A DNA stretch of 64,000 nucleotides from G963667975 sp963677395 (GCA_963677395.2 OY781965.2:2666001-2730000), one strand, 5' to 3'; shown: positions 17,318-27,039, numbered from the stretch's first letter. Numbers and translations: made by a program. Notes: a model not told the origin generated them from the sequence alone.

Positions 17318-18010
17318 TCACCCTTCATCCGAAAAACGATATCCTATCCCCGATTCTGTAATTAAATATTTGGGAGACGCAGGATCTTCTTCTATTTTTT
17401 TACGAATCTGCGCTACAAAAACCCGTAAATATTGAGTTTGATTAATATATCCAAAACCCCAAATCTCTCTTAATATAAATTGATGTGTCAGCACTCTGCC
17501 TGCATTTTGAGCCAGCAAAACCAGTAACGAAAACTCAGTAGAAGTAACTTTAATTAATTCACTGTTTTTACGTAATATATGATTGGCTACATCAATGGTA
17601 AGATTTCCGAACGTTAATACCGGATTATCGTCCTGAGGTAATAAATGTCGTGACGCAACACGTAAACGCGCAAGCAGTTCTCCCGTTCTGAAAGGTTTTG
17701 TAAGATAATCATTTGCACCGCTGTCAAGAGCTTTTATTATATCGTCTTCCGAATTACGTACCGATAAAATAATTACAGGTTTATGATACCATACCCGCAA
17801 TTGTTTCAAAACTTCTAAACCGTCCATGTCTGGCAAACCCAAATCAAGAATAATCATTGAAGGATGATGAGTAGCTGCCGCAACTAATCCTTCTTTTCCC
17901 GAACCTGCTTCGCAAACCTTATAATTATTAGCTGAAAGAGTAATTTCAAGCAGCCGGCGAATCTGCACCTCGTCATCGATAATTAAAACTGGTTCATTGA
18001 GTTGTATCAT
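17318..18010 (-). CDS. kdpE: KdpE: response regulator of K+ transport
   Basis: 230-residue OmpR/PhoB-class response regulator. The receiver domain (1-120) has the acidic pair in LIIDDE, the phosphoacceptor Asp in IILDLGLPDMDG and the Lys in DYLTKPF. The C-terminal winged helix has the family motif VTSTEFSLLVLLAQNAGRVLTH. It lies 8 bases after kdpD. With KdpD it would activate the kdp genes at low K+. Confidence 0.92.
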   Translation of the reverse strand: MIQLNEPVLIIDDEVQIRRLLEITLSANNYKVCEAGSGKEGLVAAATHHPSMIILDLGLPDMDGLEVLKQLRVWYHKPVIILSVRNSEDDIIKALDSGANDYLTKPFRTGELLARLRVASRHLLPQDDNPVLTFGNLTIDVANHILRKNSELIKVTSTEFSLLVLLAQNAGRVLTHQFILREIWGFGYINQTQYLRVFVAQIRKKIEEDPASPKYLITESGIGYRFSDEG

Positions 18011-18018
18011 ATCACCAA

Positions 18019-20697
18019 TTATTGGTTTAACTGATCAAAGTTAGGTAAATCGGATGGAATTTTAACAATAAGCAAAGCACCTCCGTTTTTACGATTTTGT
18101 GCAATAATAGTTCCATTATGCGCTTCCACAAATCCTTTTACAATAGAAAGACCCAAACCTGTACCTCCGGTTTTACTTCCCTCTATTCTGTAAAATTTAT
18201 TGAATAGCAATGGTATTGACTCTTCTGGGAAACCCAAACCTCTATCCATCACTTCAAACACTATGTTTCCTGAATCATAATAGGCTTTTACTCTGATAGT
18301 AGTTCCCTGGGGTGAATATGTAATTGCATTAAAAACCAAATTATAAAGCACCTGCTCCATTAATCCGAAATCAAGTTTTACAAAGGGAATAGCTTCGGAA
18401 ATTACAACATGGTATTTAAAGTTGCTTAATTCTTCTTTCAAATCCAGATTAACTTTATGAATTAAGTCATGAACATCGCACCAATCTAACCGTGGCGTAA
18501 TTCTGCCACTTTCGAGCCTCGACATATTTAAAAGATTTTCGATCAAGCGGTTTAATCGCTGGCTTGCTTTATTTATTTCTTGTACCAAAACACCTTTTGT
18601 ATCCATGTTAAGTTTATCCGACAATAAATTATCTGATGCACCCATAATTGTGGCAACAGGAATACGCAACTCGTGAGAAATCGAATTAAACAATGTTTTG
18701 TAAAGTTTATCCGATTCATTAAGCAGATGAGCTTTGTTTGCCAAATCATTCAAAAAACTACGTTCAATAGCACTTGATATCTGAGTTATAAATGTATCCC
18801 AAAATTCAACCAAATCAGCTCTAACCGGGACTTTCATCTCAACGGCAATAACACCAGGCTTAAGGTTTGTACCTGGCATAGGATAATATGTATAATTACC
18901 CGATGGAAGAGTATCGGTAAATTTTCCGGCTCTCATTGAATGTTTAAATGTCCAATTAGCAACACTTAACTCACTTCCCGAAAATCTCGTATTCTTATGT
19001 TGATGATCATATACAATCAACTGATTATTACCATCATTCAATAAAAAATAAACATCAACTGAGAAATAGCGATGTATTTCTATTTGTGCTGTATGAATCA
19101 ATTCATTTATATTGGAAGCATCCGATATTTTTTTCGTAAGTCTGTATAACGCGTTTGCACGCTCTTCTCTATCTCTAGCCAGTTTTTCTTGTCGTCGAAC
19201 ACGTGAGGTCAGGACACCATTAACTAACGCAATAAAAAAGAACATCCCAAACATGAGCACATCTTCGGGTTTTCCAATATGAAGCGTAAACTGAGGAGGA
19301 ATAAAGAAATAATCCCAAATCAAAGCACTTAAAGTAGCAGCAAGCAATATAGGTCCAATCCCAAATATTGTAGCTAAAATTGAAACTACAAATAACAAAA
19401 TAAATGAAACTGATTGGTACCCAATGTAATCATAAAACAAAAAGCAAATTACAGAAGATAATACTACTGCCAGTGCCGATGAAATATATTGCCTGAATCC
19501 TGAAGTAAAAGATGGATTGGAAATGTATTTCAGATAAGAAAAATCGCTTCGGATATCCGAACCTAATACATAAACATCAATATTACCACTATGACGAATC
19601 AGTTTTTGAACCATATTTCCGAATTCAAGAAGCGGAATAATGGTTCTTTTTCGTGGTTTTCCAATAACAATATGAGTAATATTTTCCTTATGAGCGATCG
19701 ATAAAATTGCTTTTACAATATTATCACCCGAAGTAAAAATAACTTCGGCACCCAATTGCTTCGCAAGCTTAATATTTTTATTAAGTTGCTCTGTTTCCTG
19801 ATTTTTCAAAGGTTTGGAAGTTTCCACGTAAAGAGCTATAAGCCTGGCTCCCATTGTATAAGAAAGATTTTTCGCCCATCTGACCAATTTAGCGGATTGA
19901 GGGCTTGGACCTATGGCAACCATCAAATGTAATCCCGATTTCCACGGACCCGGAATTCGTTTTTGTTGCATATAGCTCCGTAGCTGTTTATCTACTCTAT
20001 CGGCAACTATACGCAAAGCCATTTCTCGTAAAGCAGTAATATTCCCTTTTCGAAAAAAGTTTTGAATTGCCTGTACCGACTTATCTGGCGTATAAACCTT
20101 CCCCTCCGAAAATCTTTCTATCAGTTCATCCGGAGTTATATCAATTAATTCTATTTCATCAGCCCGTTCGAAAATTTCATCTGGAACAGATTCTCTTACA
20201 ATGATTCCTGTTATTTGTGAAATAATATCCGTACGACTTTCAAGATGCTGTACATTTATGGTAGTATAAACATTAATCCCATTTTCCAGCAGTTCAATAA
20301 TATCCTGATAACGTTTTAAATGCCTGCTTCCTGGCGCATTAGAATGAGCCAACTCATCAACAAGAGCTATTTGAGGTTTGCGGGATATAAGTCCGTCCAG
20401 ATCCATTTCTTCGAGTAGAGTTCCCTTGTACTCTATCTGCTTACGAGGCAAGATTTCAAAACCCTCCAATAGTGCCTCTGTTTCTACCCGTTTATGTGTT
20501 TCTACAATTCCAATAATAATATCGGTACCTTTAGCTTTTTCTATCTGAGCAGCTTTAAGCATAGAAAATGTTTTTCCCACCCCAGCACACATACCGAAAA
20601 AGACTTTTAATTTACCCCGTTTGCTTAATTCTTCTTCGTATTTAAGCCCGGCAAGAATTTCATCAGGGTTTGGACGGCCAAATTCTTGTGTTTCCAT
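18019..20697 (-). CDS. kdpD: KdpD: osmosensitive K+ sensor histidine kinase
   Basis: 892 residues, the full family length. Domains in order: N-terminal KdpD domain with a Walker-A-like loop (GMCAGVGKTFSML, about 35-47), a universal-stress-like domain (about 250-370), four transmembrane helices (about 400-500), GAF-like region, HisKA with the phosphoacceptor in SISHELRIPV, and HATPase_c with N, G1 and G2 boxes (GTGLGLSIVKG). Its start codon overlaps the kdpC stop (TAATG arrangement), so the two are translationally coupled. It phosphorylates KdpE. Confidence 0.95.
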   Translation of the reverse strand: METQEFGRPNPDEILAGLKYEEELSKRGKLKVFFGMCAGVGKTFSMLKAAQIEKAKGTDIIIGIVETHKRVETEALLEGFEILPRKQIEYKGTLLEEMDLDGLISRKPQIALVDELAHSNAPGSRHLKRYQDIIELLENGINVYTTINVQHLESRTDIISQITGIIVRESVPDEIFERADEIELIDITPDELIERFSEGKVYTPDKSVQAIQNFFRKGNITALREMALRIVADRVDKQLRSYMQQKRIPGPWKSGLHLMVAIGPSPQSAKLVRWAKNLSYTMGARLIALYVETSKPLKNQETEQLNKNIKLAKQLGAEVIFTSGDNIVKAILSIAHKENITHIVIGKPRKRTIIPLLEFGNMVQKLIRHSGNIDVYVLGSDIRSDFSYLKYISNPSFTSGFRQYISSALAVVLSSVICFLFYDYIGYQSVSFILLFVVSILATIFGIGPILLAATLSALIWDYFFIPPQFTLHIGKPEDVLMFGMFFFIALVNGVLTSRVRRQEKLARDREERANALYRLTKKISDASNINELIHTAQIEIHRYFSVDVYFLLNDGNNQLIVYDHQHKNTRFSGSELSVANWTFKHSMRAGKFTDTLPSGNYTYYPMPGTNLKPGVIAVEMKVPVRADLVEFWDTFITQISSAIERSFLNDLANKAHLLNESDKLYKTLFNSISHELRIPVATIMGASDNLLSDKLNMDTKGVLVQEINKASQRLNRLIENLLNMSRLESGRITPRLDWCDVHDLIHKVNLDLKEELSNFKYHVVISEAIPFVKLDFGLMEQVLYNLVFNAITYSPQGTTIRVKAYYDSGNIVFEVMDRGLGFPEESIPLLFNKFYRIEGSKTGGTGLGLSIVKGFVEAHNGTIIAQNRKNGGALLIVKIPSDLPNFDQLNQ

Positions 20698-21266
20698 TAA
20701 ATTTTATCAAGTTCCAAATTTAGCAATAATACATTTATTCGTGGACATCCAAACAAATGATATTGTGGTTGCTTCGTTAAATTATTTATCAGTAATAAAA
20801 GCTTATTCGTTTGTTCAGGAGTAAAATTTCGGATTTTTGCAATACGCTGAACCTGTATTTTAGCACTCGTTGGTGAAATATGAGGATCTAATCCGCTAGC
20901 AGAACTCATCAACATGTCTTCAGGTATTATTTCATTGTTTTTTAAGTTATTTTGAATTCTGAAACTTTGCTCACGCTCTAAAACCAGATCTTTCAAAACA
21001 GAACTTGTTGGGCCCAAATTTGAACCGCCGGAAGGCATGGTATTGTAATTGGTAGCAGAAGGTCGTGAAACAAAATAATGTATCGTATCAAAATTCTGAC
21101 CGAGGAGTTCACTTCCTATTAGACGATCATTTACATATACCATACTTCCATTGGCTTTCTCTGGGAAAGAGAGCTGCGCAAACAGCGTTATTATCAATGG
21201 ATACATTATCCCGGTGATAATTGTCAATACAAGAAAAACTTTTATGGATATGACTACTCTTTTCAT
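20697..21266 (-). CDS. kdpC: KdpC: K+-ATPase subunit C
   Basis: 189 residues: one N-terminal transmembrane helix (VFLVLTIITGIMYPLIITLFAQ) followed by a periplasmic domain with the family motifs RPSATNYNTMPSGGSNLGPTS and SASGLDPHISP. It stabilises the KdpFABC complex. It starts 9 bases after kdpB and overlaps kdpD. Confidence 0.95.
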   Translation of the reverse strand: MKRVVISIKVFLVLTIITGIMYPLIITLFAQLSFPEKANGSMVYVNDRLIGSELLGQNFDTIHYFVSRPSATNYNTMPSGGSNLGPTSSVLKDLVLEREQSFRIQNNLKNNEIIPEDMLMSSASGLDPHISPTSAKIQVQRIAKIRNFTPEQTNKLLLLINNLTKQPQYHLFGCPRINVLLLNLELDKI

Positions 21267-21275
21267 ATTGTTAAG

Positions 21276-23354
21276 TTAAAGCATTAATAATAAGTCAATA
21301 AGTTTAATTCCTATAAATGGAACAATTAATCCTCCCAATCCGTAAATCAAAAGATTTCTTTTTAAGATTGAAGAAGCGGAAACAGGTTTATACTTGACAC
21401 CTTTTAAAGCAAGTGGAATTAAAAAAACAATAATAAGAGCATTAAATATTACTGCGCTTAATATTGCATTTTCAGGGCTGGACAAATGCATAATATTCAA
21501 CACAGACAAAGGCCCTTTTGACATTCCACCCGCATACAAAAAAGTTGCAATTGCCGGAATGATCGCAAAATACTTTGCAACATCATTTGCTATACTAAAT
21601 GTAGTTAATGCGCCTCTGGTCATTAGAAGTTGTTTTCCAATCTCTACAACTTCAATAAGCTTAGTAGGATTACTGTCTAAATCCACCATATTTCCGGCTT
21701 CACGAGCAGCCTGCGTACCGGAATTCATTGCTATACCAATGTCAGCCTGAGCCAAAGCAGGAGCATCATTGGTTCCATCCCCTATCATCCCGACTAAATG
21801 TCCTTCAGCTTGTTCCTGACGAATACGGGCAAGTTTATCTTCTGGTTTAGCCTGAGCTAAAAAATCATCAACACCCGCTTCTGCAGCTATAGCAGCAGCA
21901 GTTAACGGATTATCTCCAGTTATCATTACGGTTTTAATTCCCATTTTTCTTAACTGGGCAAAACGTTGCTTTATTCCTCCTTTCACAATATCTTTTAATT
22001 GTATTACACCTAATACACGATTATCCTCCGAAACAACCAAAGGAGTTGATCCCATCTGAGCCAAAGCCTCTACCGTTTCAGAAACACTTTCAGGAAAATA
22101 TCCGTTATTATTCAGCACCCATGATTTTATCGCATCCATTGATCCCTTCCTGATTTTTTTCAACTGACCATCTTCCGTTTTATAATCGACACCGCTCATT
22201 CTTGTTTGAGCTGTAAATGGGATAAATACAGCTTCAAATTGAGATATTTCTCTTCCTCTTAATCCATATTTTTCTTTTGCAAGAATTACAATTGAGCGTC
22301 CTTCCGGTGTTTCATCCGATAATGATGAAAGCTGTGCTACATCCGCAAGATACGCCTGATCTACTCCTTCGGCAGGTACAAAATCTGTTGCCATTCTATT
22401 CCCCAGGGTTATCGTTCCTGTTTTATCAAGCAATAGTACATCAACATCTCCAGCAGCTTCAATGGCTTTTCCACTTGTAGCTATAACATTTCGCTGAAAC
22501 AACCTGTCCATTCCGCTAATACCTATAGCACTCATTAAACCACCTATGGTTGTTGGGATTAAGCAAACCAATAATGCAATAAGCACAGGTAATGAAAGGT
22601 TTTGCGAAGGAGATATTCCTGATTGATTTAATGCGTACAAGAAATAAGAGGGGAGCGTTGCAACGGCTATCAAAAAGATAATTGATAATCCTGATAACAA
22701 AATTGATAATGCAATCTCATTTGGGGTCTTCTGTCTTTTTGCGCCTTCTACCAAGGCAATCATTCTGTCAATAAATGTGTTTCCGGGATCAGATGTAATC
22801 CGAATTAAAATACGGTCGCTAATAACTTTTGTACCTCCGGTTACAGCACTTCTGTCGCCTCCGCTTTCGCGGATAACAGGTGCCGATTCTCCCGTTATGG
22901 CTGATTCATCTACCGAAGCTATTCCTTCAATCACCTCACCATCAGCAGGAATAACATCATTAATTTCGCAAACAACTACATCCCCTTTTTTAAGATCCGT
23001 TGCCCAAATTTCAGTAAGAACATTGTTATCCAATTTCCGGGCTTTGGTTTGTGATCGATTTTTCTTAAGATTATCTGCCTGAGCTTTCCCTTTGCTTTCT
23101 GCAATTGCTTCTGAAAAGTTGGCAAACAAAACCGTAAACCACAACCATAGACCTACCTGAAAATGAAAATATGAAAAATTCCCTTGAAAAGTTTCAGTAA
23201 TAACAATTATAGTAGTTAGCAACGCACCAATTCCAACCATAAAAATCACAGGATTTTTAATAAGAACAAGTGGATTTAACTTTTTAAAAGAATCCTTAAC
23301 TGCTCTGGTTAATAATGTCTTATCTAATAGTTTTATTGAAGTACTCATTGTCAT
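21276..23354 (-). CDS. kdpB: KdpB: K+-transporting P-type ATPase
   Basis: Catalytic subunit of the high-affinity K+ pump, about 690 residues. Seen: the phosphorylation motif DKTGTITLG, the actuator TGES loop (AITGESAPV), the nucleotide-binding TGDNPLTAAAIA and the hinge GDGTNDAPALAQADIGIAM. The frame opens at 23378, inside the end of kdpA; ATG at 23354 (MTMSTSIK) lies just after the kdpA stop and is the more likely start. Confidence 0.95.
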   Translation of the reverse strand: MTMSTSIKLLDKTLLTRAVKDSFKKLNPLVLIKNPVIFMVGIGALLTTIIVITETFQGNFSYFHFQVGLWLWFTVLFANFSEAIAESKGKAQADNLKKNRSQTKARKLDNNVLTEIWATDLKKGDVVVCEINDVIPADGEVIEGIASVDESAITGESAPVIRESGGDRSAVTGGTKVISDRILIRITSDPGNTFIDRMIALVEGAKRQKTPNEIALSILLSGLSIIFLIAVATLPSYFLYALNQSGISPSQNLSLPVLIALLVCLIPTTIGGLMSAIGISGMDRLFQRNVIATSGKAIEAAGDVDVLLLDKTGTITLGNRMATDFVPAEGVDQAYLADVAQLSSLSDETPEGRSIVILAKEKYGLRGREISQFEAVFIPFTAQTRMSGVDYKTEDGQLKKIRKGSMDAIKSWVLNNNGYFPESVSETVEALAQMGSTPLVVSEDNRVLGVIQLKDIVKGGIKQRFAQLRKMGIKTVMITGDNPLTAAAIAAEAGVDDFLAQAKPEDKLARIRQEQAEGHLVGMIGDGTNDAPALAQADIGIAMNSGTQAAREAGNMVDLDSNPTKLIEVVEIGKQLLMTRGALTTFSIANDVAKYFAIIPAIATFLYAGGMSKGPLSVLNIMHLSSPENAILSAVIFNALIIVFLIPLALKGVKYKPVSASSILKRNLLIYGLGGLIVPFIGIKLIDLLLML

Positions 23355-23361
23355 TTTCTTC

Positions 23362-25041
23362 TTAAAATACAATACCATTATTCATTAACAAATGTTCTAC
23401 AACAGGACCTAGCGAAAGTGCCGGAAAAAATGTCAAACCTCCAACAATTAAAATTACACCTATTAGAAGTCCTACAAACAAACTTGTATCCGTTCTGAAA
23501 GTACCTTCTGAAACAGGAGTAATCTTCTTTTTTGCTAAACTTCCGGCTATAGCCAATACAGGGATTATTACACCAAATCTGCCTGCCAGCATACAAAACG
23601 CTGTAGATAGATTAAAAAATACAGTATTGGTATTTAACCCGGCAAAAGCACTTCCATTATTCCCTGAGGCAGAAGTAAAAGCATAAAGTATTTCAGAATA
23701 CCCATGAGGGCCTTTGTTATTTAACCCAGATAATCCTACTGGACTCACTGTTGCAATTGCAGAAAAAATCAATATGCAAAAACTTGGAATCAGGATTCCT
23801 ATGATAGACATCTGCACTTCAAAAGCTTCTATCTTCTTTCCCATAAATTCGGGAGTACGTCCAACCATCAGTCCAGCAATAAAAACTGTAAGAATCACAA
23901 ATAATATCATTCCGTATAATCCCGATCCTACACCTCCAAAAATAATCTCACCCAGCATCATATTAAACATAGTAACCATTCCTGATAAAGGAGATAAACT
24001 ATCATGCATGGCATTTACCGAGCCATTTGAAGCAACTGTTGTAACTGTTGACCATAATACACTCCCCACAATTCCAAAGCGGGTCTCTTTTCCTTCCATC
24101 AAAACATGTCCCTGTATTGTAGTACTATATTCACTGTATAGAGATAAAGCCAATCCTAAAATAAAAAGTATCAGCATGGTTAAAAACAAAGTCCATCCCT
24201 GCTTTATATTACCTGTCATCTTCCCAAACATAAATGGTAAAGCAGCGGGAATCAACAATATAGATAATACTTGAAGAAAATTACTGAATGGAGTTGGATT
24301 TTCGAACGGATGAGCACTATTTGCATTAAAGAATCCCCCTCCATTTGTTCCCAATTGCTTTATTGCTATTTGCGATGCAGCAGGACCACCAGGAATTAAC
24401 TGCTCGCTACCATTAAGTGTATGTGCAATATGATATGGGCTGAAATTTTGAATTACACCCTGAGTAACTAATGCAAATGCCAAAATAACCGACAATGGTA
24501 ATAGTATGTAGTATGTTGAGCGTATTAAGTCAACCCAAAAATTTCCTAAATTAGTTGTTGTTTTCCCTGATATCCCTTTGATTAATGCTACTAATACTGC
24601 TATCCCAGTAGCTGCACTCACAAAGTTTTGTACTGTTAAAGCAAGCATCTGAGTCAAATAGCTCATTGTTGTTTCACCTGCATATCCCTGCCAGTTAGTA
24701 TTCGTAACAAAACTAACCGCAGTATTTAAAGCCGAATGCCAACTTACATTTAACTGATTGGCAGGATTAATTGGTAAAAAATTTTGTATTTGCTGTAATA
24801 CAAAAACAACCACCAACCCGATAAAGTTAAAAAGTAACAAATCAAACGTATATGTCTTCCAATTTGATTCATCCTCAGAATTAATTCCCGCAAGTTTATA
24901 TGTGCGGGTTTCAATATTCAACAAAAGCCCACTCATTAGATTCTTTTTTCCAGTAAATACCTTTTCAAAATAATTACCGAGTATAGGAGCCAGTGTAATT
25001 AAACAAAGTAAAAAAAGTGAGATTTCAATTATTCCATTCAT
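23362..25041 (-). CDS. kdpA: KdpA: K+-translocating channel subunit
   Basis: 559 residues, with ten or so transmembrane segments and the four selectivity-filter-like repeats of the family, including NTNWQGY, GTNGGGFFNANSAHPFENPTP, ATVASNGSVNAMHD and SASGNNGSAFAGL. Binds and passes K+ in the KdpFABC pump. It starts one base after the stop of a 43-residue membrane peptide gene. Confidence 0.96.
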   Translation of the reverse strand: MNGIIEISLFLLCLITLAPILGNYFEKVFTGKKNLMSGLLLNIETRTYKLAGINSEDESNWKTYTFDLLLFNFIGLVVVFVLQQIQNFLPINPANQLNVSWHSALNTAVSFVTNTNWQGYAGETTMSYLTQMLALTVQNFVSAATGIAVLVALIKGISGKTTTNLGNFWVDLIRSTYYILLPLSVILAFALVTQGVIQNFSPYHIAHTLNGSEQLIPGGPAASQIAIKQLGTNGGGFFNANSAHPFENPTPFSNFLQVLSILLIPAALPFMFGKMTGNIKQGWTLFLTMLILFILGLALSLYSEYSTTIQGHVLMEGKETRFGIVGSVLWSTVTTVASNGSVNAMHDSLSPLSGMVTMFNMMLGEIIFGGVGSGLYGMILFVILTVFIAGLMVGRTPEFMGKKIEAFEVQMSIIGILIPSFCILIFSAIATVSPVGLSGLNNKGPHGYSEILYAFTSASGNNGSAFAGLNTNTVFFNLSTAFCMLAGRFGVIIPVLAIAGSLAKKKITPVSEGTFRTDTSLFVGLLIGVILIVGGLTFFPALSLGPVVEHLLMNNGIVF

Positions 25042-25042
25042 A

Positions 25043-25174
25043 TTAATGACGTTCCTTTCTATTATGATCTTCGTGATTATAATCCGTAAAAAATTTCACA
25101 ATCAATGCACTCATTATCCTATAGATAACCCAAAATACAATTAATACACCCAAAATATCAAAGAATACTTCCAT
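25043..25174 (-). CDS. 43-residue membrane peptide between kdpF and kdpA
   Basis: A short ORF not previously called: ATG at 25174, TAA at 25043-25045. The peptide (opening MEVFFDILGVLIVFWVIYRI) has one hydrophobic helix and a charged, His-rich tail ending NRKERH. It lies 4 bases after kdpF and 1 base before kdpA, spacing expected for a translated gene. I recognise no family. It might be a second KdpF-like stabiliser or an unrelated regulator peptide. That it is translated is inferred from position only. Confidence 0.55.
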   Translation of the reverse strand: MEVFFDILGVLIVFWVIYRIMSALIVKFFTDYNHEDHNRKERH

Positions 25175-25178
25175 AACT

Positions 25179-25331
25179 TCAAAATTTATGAGGGTTAACC
25201 AAAGCATAAAGCAAATAAATTAGCAATAGCAAGGCTATAATTGCACCTACCCAATAAGCAACTGAATTATCTGGAATAGATTTACCAATATTAATAATTA
25301 TCAGTAAAGGTTTATTGATTATGTGTATCAT
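25179..25331 (-). CDS. kdpF: KdpF-like small subunit
   Basis: A 50-residue ORF: ATG at 25331, TGA at 25179-25181. The C-terminal half (AYWVGAIIALLLLIYLLYAL followed by VNPHKF) is a typical KdpF: a single helix ending in the family's LLYALxxPxKF pattern. The first 24 residues are an extension compared with the usual 25-30-residue KdpF; an alternative internal start is not evident. KdpF stabilises the KdpABC pump in the membrane. It is the first gene of the operon. Confidence 0.75.
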   Translation of the reverse strand: MIHIINKPLLIIINIGKSIPDNSVAYWVGAIIALLLLIYLLYALVNPHKF

Positions 25332-25372
25332 ATTATTAGTTATTGATTATTGATTTTCAATTATGTATGATG

Positions 25373-25380
25373 CAAAATTA
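25373..25380 (-). promoter_or_regulatory. -7 element of the kdp operon promoter
   Basis: On the minus strand TAATTTTG (TAnnTTTG) lies about 42 bases before the kdpF start. No TTTG is found at the -33 position, which would fit an activator-dependent promoter such as one controlled by KdpE. Confidence 0.5.
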
Positions 25381-25469
25381 CGGCTACACATATAAAGAAG
25401 AGATTAGAAACATCATTGCATACATAAAGATTTTATAAAGAATCAATCGGAATTTGTAAAAAAACCTAG

Positions 25470-25513
25470 AAAATAAAAAAGAAGGCCTTCCTTAATATTT
25501 GAAAACCTTCTTT
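25470..25513 (-). terminator. minus-strand intrinsic terminator
   Basis: On the minus strand, AAAGAAGG (25513-25506) pairs with CCTTCTTT (25485-25478), followed by TTTTATTTTC. It lies just past the decayed OmpA-type fragment and probably ends transcription of the ompA-like gene as well. Confidence 0.65.
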
Positions 25514-25535
25514 CTGTATTACGTTATTACAAAAG

Positions 25536-25643
25536 CTATTTTTGAGTAATCAAAATTTCAACCCTTCGATTTTTCTGCCTATCTTTTTCATTTGCTTCAG
25601 AATACTTTAAGTGGGTTGATACAGAACCTTTAATCGATCAATA
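25536..25643 (-). pseudogene. decayed 3' end of a second OmpA-family gene
   Basis: On the minus strand the last 31 codons before TAG (25538-25536) read KGSVSTHLKY..., ending KNRRVEILITQK. They align with the end of the neighbouring intact OmpA-like protein (KGYGSTKKKY..., KNRRVEILILEK), with about half the residues identical. Just upstream, an IDR segment sits in another frame, so a small deletion lies between. No start or upstream domain remains. It is probably the remnant of a tandem duplicate located downstream of the intact gene. Confidence 0.7.
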
Positions 25644-25727
25644 TTTAAATATTGACAACTTCAATTTTTCTCAAGATATAAATATACACAATTCGAAACC
25701 AATACATTATAATCAAATCAGTAACAA

Positions 25728-26579
25728 TCATTTCTCTAATATCAATATTTCCACTCTGCGATTTTTAGCTTCGTTTATCGGGTTTGTTTCCGGATACTTT
25801 TTCTTAGTGGAACCATATCCTTTGTATTTTAACCTATCCGGATCTATTCCTCTTTCAACCAAATAATCATAAACCAGTTTTGCACGTGCTTCTGAAAGAT
25901 TATCTCTACCAGTATTAGAATCAGGGCCATCACCTCTTCCTTTTTGACAACAAATATGTCCCTGTATTTCAATACGAACACTTTTATTTTCATTCAGAAA
26001 CAGATATAATTCTTCAAGCATCTGTATGGCACCAGGAATTAACGTTGATCTACCTCCAATAAACAAGATATCACTTAATACGATACTTTGTCCTTTTTCT
26101 ATCTTACTGATATCCAGTTTTTTTAAAGCACTCTTATCTTCTATATCAATCGGTTTTACAATTTCCCGTTGTTGATAAATTATTTCAACATCTGCTACCC
26201 TGTCTTTCATTCTTACAATATCAGAAGTATCTTTTAGTTTAGGATTTCGTTCTCCCAAACCAACAGATTTATGAATAATACTATCTACAACACCAAGCTT
26301 TAAAAAATAGGATTTAACGCTACCTGCTCTGCGTTCCGAAAGATCTTTATTATACTTTAAGTCACCCAATTGGTCGCACCATGCAATAATATTAATCTCC
26401 TGAAGAACAAGGGATGTATCCTTTACACGTTTAACCATTGCAAGTTTCTTTTTACTCTCAAGAACCAAGCTATCTTTGTCAAAATCAAAATTAATTTGCA
26501 AATTAATTACTCTCTGCGATGTTTGGGCAGGTAATAACTGGTGAATTAAAATAAATAGCAATAGAATTAATTTTCTCAT
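25728..26579 (-). CDS. OmpA-family protein
   Basis: 283 residues with a signal peptide (MRKLILLLFILIHQLLPAQ). It contains two OmpA/MotB-like segments: a degenerate one (about 25-130, with NIIAWCDQLGDLKYNKDLSERRA) and a canonical C-terminal one (about 165-283) with IEIQGHIC, NLSEARAKLVYDYLVERGIDPDRLKYKGYG and NRRVEILI, the peptidoglycan-binding motif. No lipobox or barrel is present, so it is likely periplasmic and attached to peptidoglycan. The first domain's ICC..G insertion at 'GHICCQKGRGDGPD' is unusual for OmpA domains. Confidence 0.82.
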   Translation of the reverse strand: MRKLILLLFILIHQLLPAQTSQRVINLQINFDFDKDSLVLESKKKLAMVKRVKDTSLVLQEINIIAWCDQLGDLKYNKDLSERRAGSVKSYFLKLGVVDSIIHKSVGLGERNPKLKDTSDIVRMKDRVADVEIIYQQREIVKPIDIEDKSALKKLDISKIEKGQSIVLSDILFIGGRSTLIPGAIQMLEELYLFLNENKSVRIEIQGHICCQKGRGDGPDSNTGRDNLSEARAKLVYDYLVERGIDPDRLKYKGYGSTKKKYPETNPINEAKNRRVEILILEK

Positions 26580-26643
26580 ATCAATCTGTATATAACTAAT
26601 AACGTAATATTTTATGTATATTACAGATTTAAATGAGAAAATT

Positions 26644-27039
26644 TTAATTTACCGATTTACGATTGAGTAAAGTTTCTATTTTAAGCAGCAATAAACCAAT
26701 ATCTAATGGCTTAGAAATATGATCATTACATCCGGCTTTCAGTGTATTTTGAATATCTTCGTCAAGGGTATATGCTGTTTGTGCAATAATAGGAATATGT
26801 TCATTTTTCAACCGAATTGCCTTGGTAGCTTCAATGCCATTCATCCGGGGCATACGAATATCCATTAAAATTAAATCAATACGAGGTGTTTCATTAAAGA
26901 TTTCGACAGCTTCTACCCCATCTTTCGCCCATAAAATTTTAGCGTTATTTTTTCGCAAAATAATTTCCAACAACTGATAATTCGAAAACTCATCTTCAAC
27001 AACTAAAATACATCGGTCAGACAAATCTAACTTATTCAT
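26644..27039 (-). CDS. single-domain response regulator
   Basis: CheY-like receiver alone, 131 residues from MNKLDLSDRC at 27039 (the frame opens earlier at 27072, adding 11 residues). Seen: ILVVEDE acidic pair, phosphoacceptor Asp in LILMDIRMPRMNG, Thr in IIAQTAYT and Lys in DHISKPLD. This resembles receivers that follow hybrid histidine kinases. No kinase lies beside it, so its partner is unknown. Confidence 0.85.
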   Translation of the reverse strand: MNKLDLSDRCILVVEDEFSNYQLLEIILRKNNAKILWAKDGVEAVEIFNETPRIDLILMDIRMPRMNGIEATKAIRLKNEHIPIIAQTAYTLDEDIQNTLKAGCNDHISKPLDIGLLLLKIETLLNRKSVN

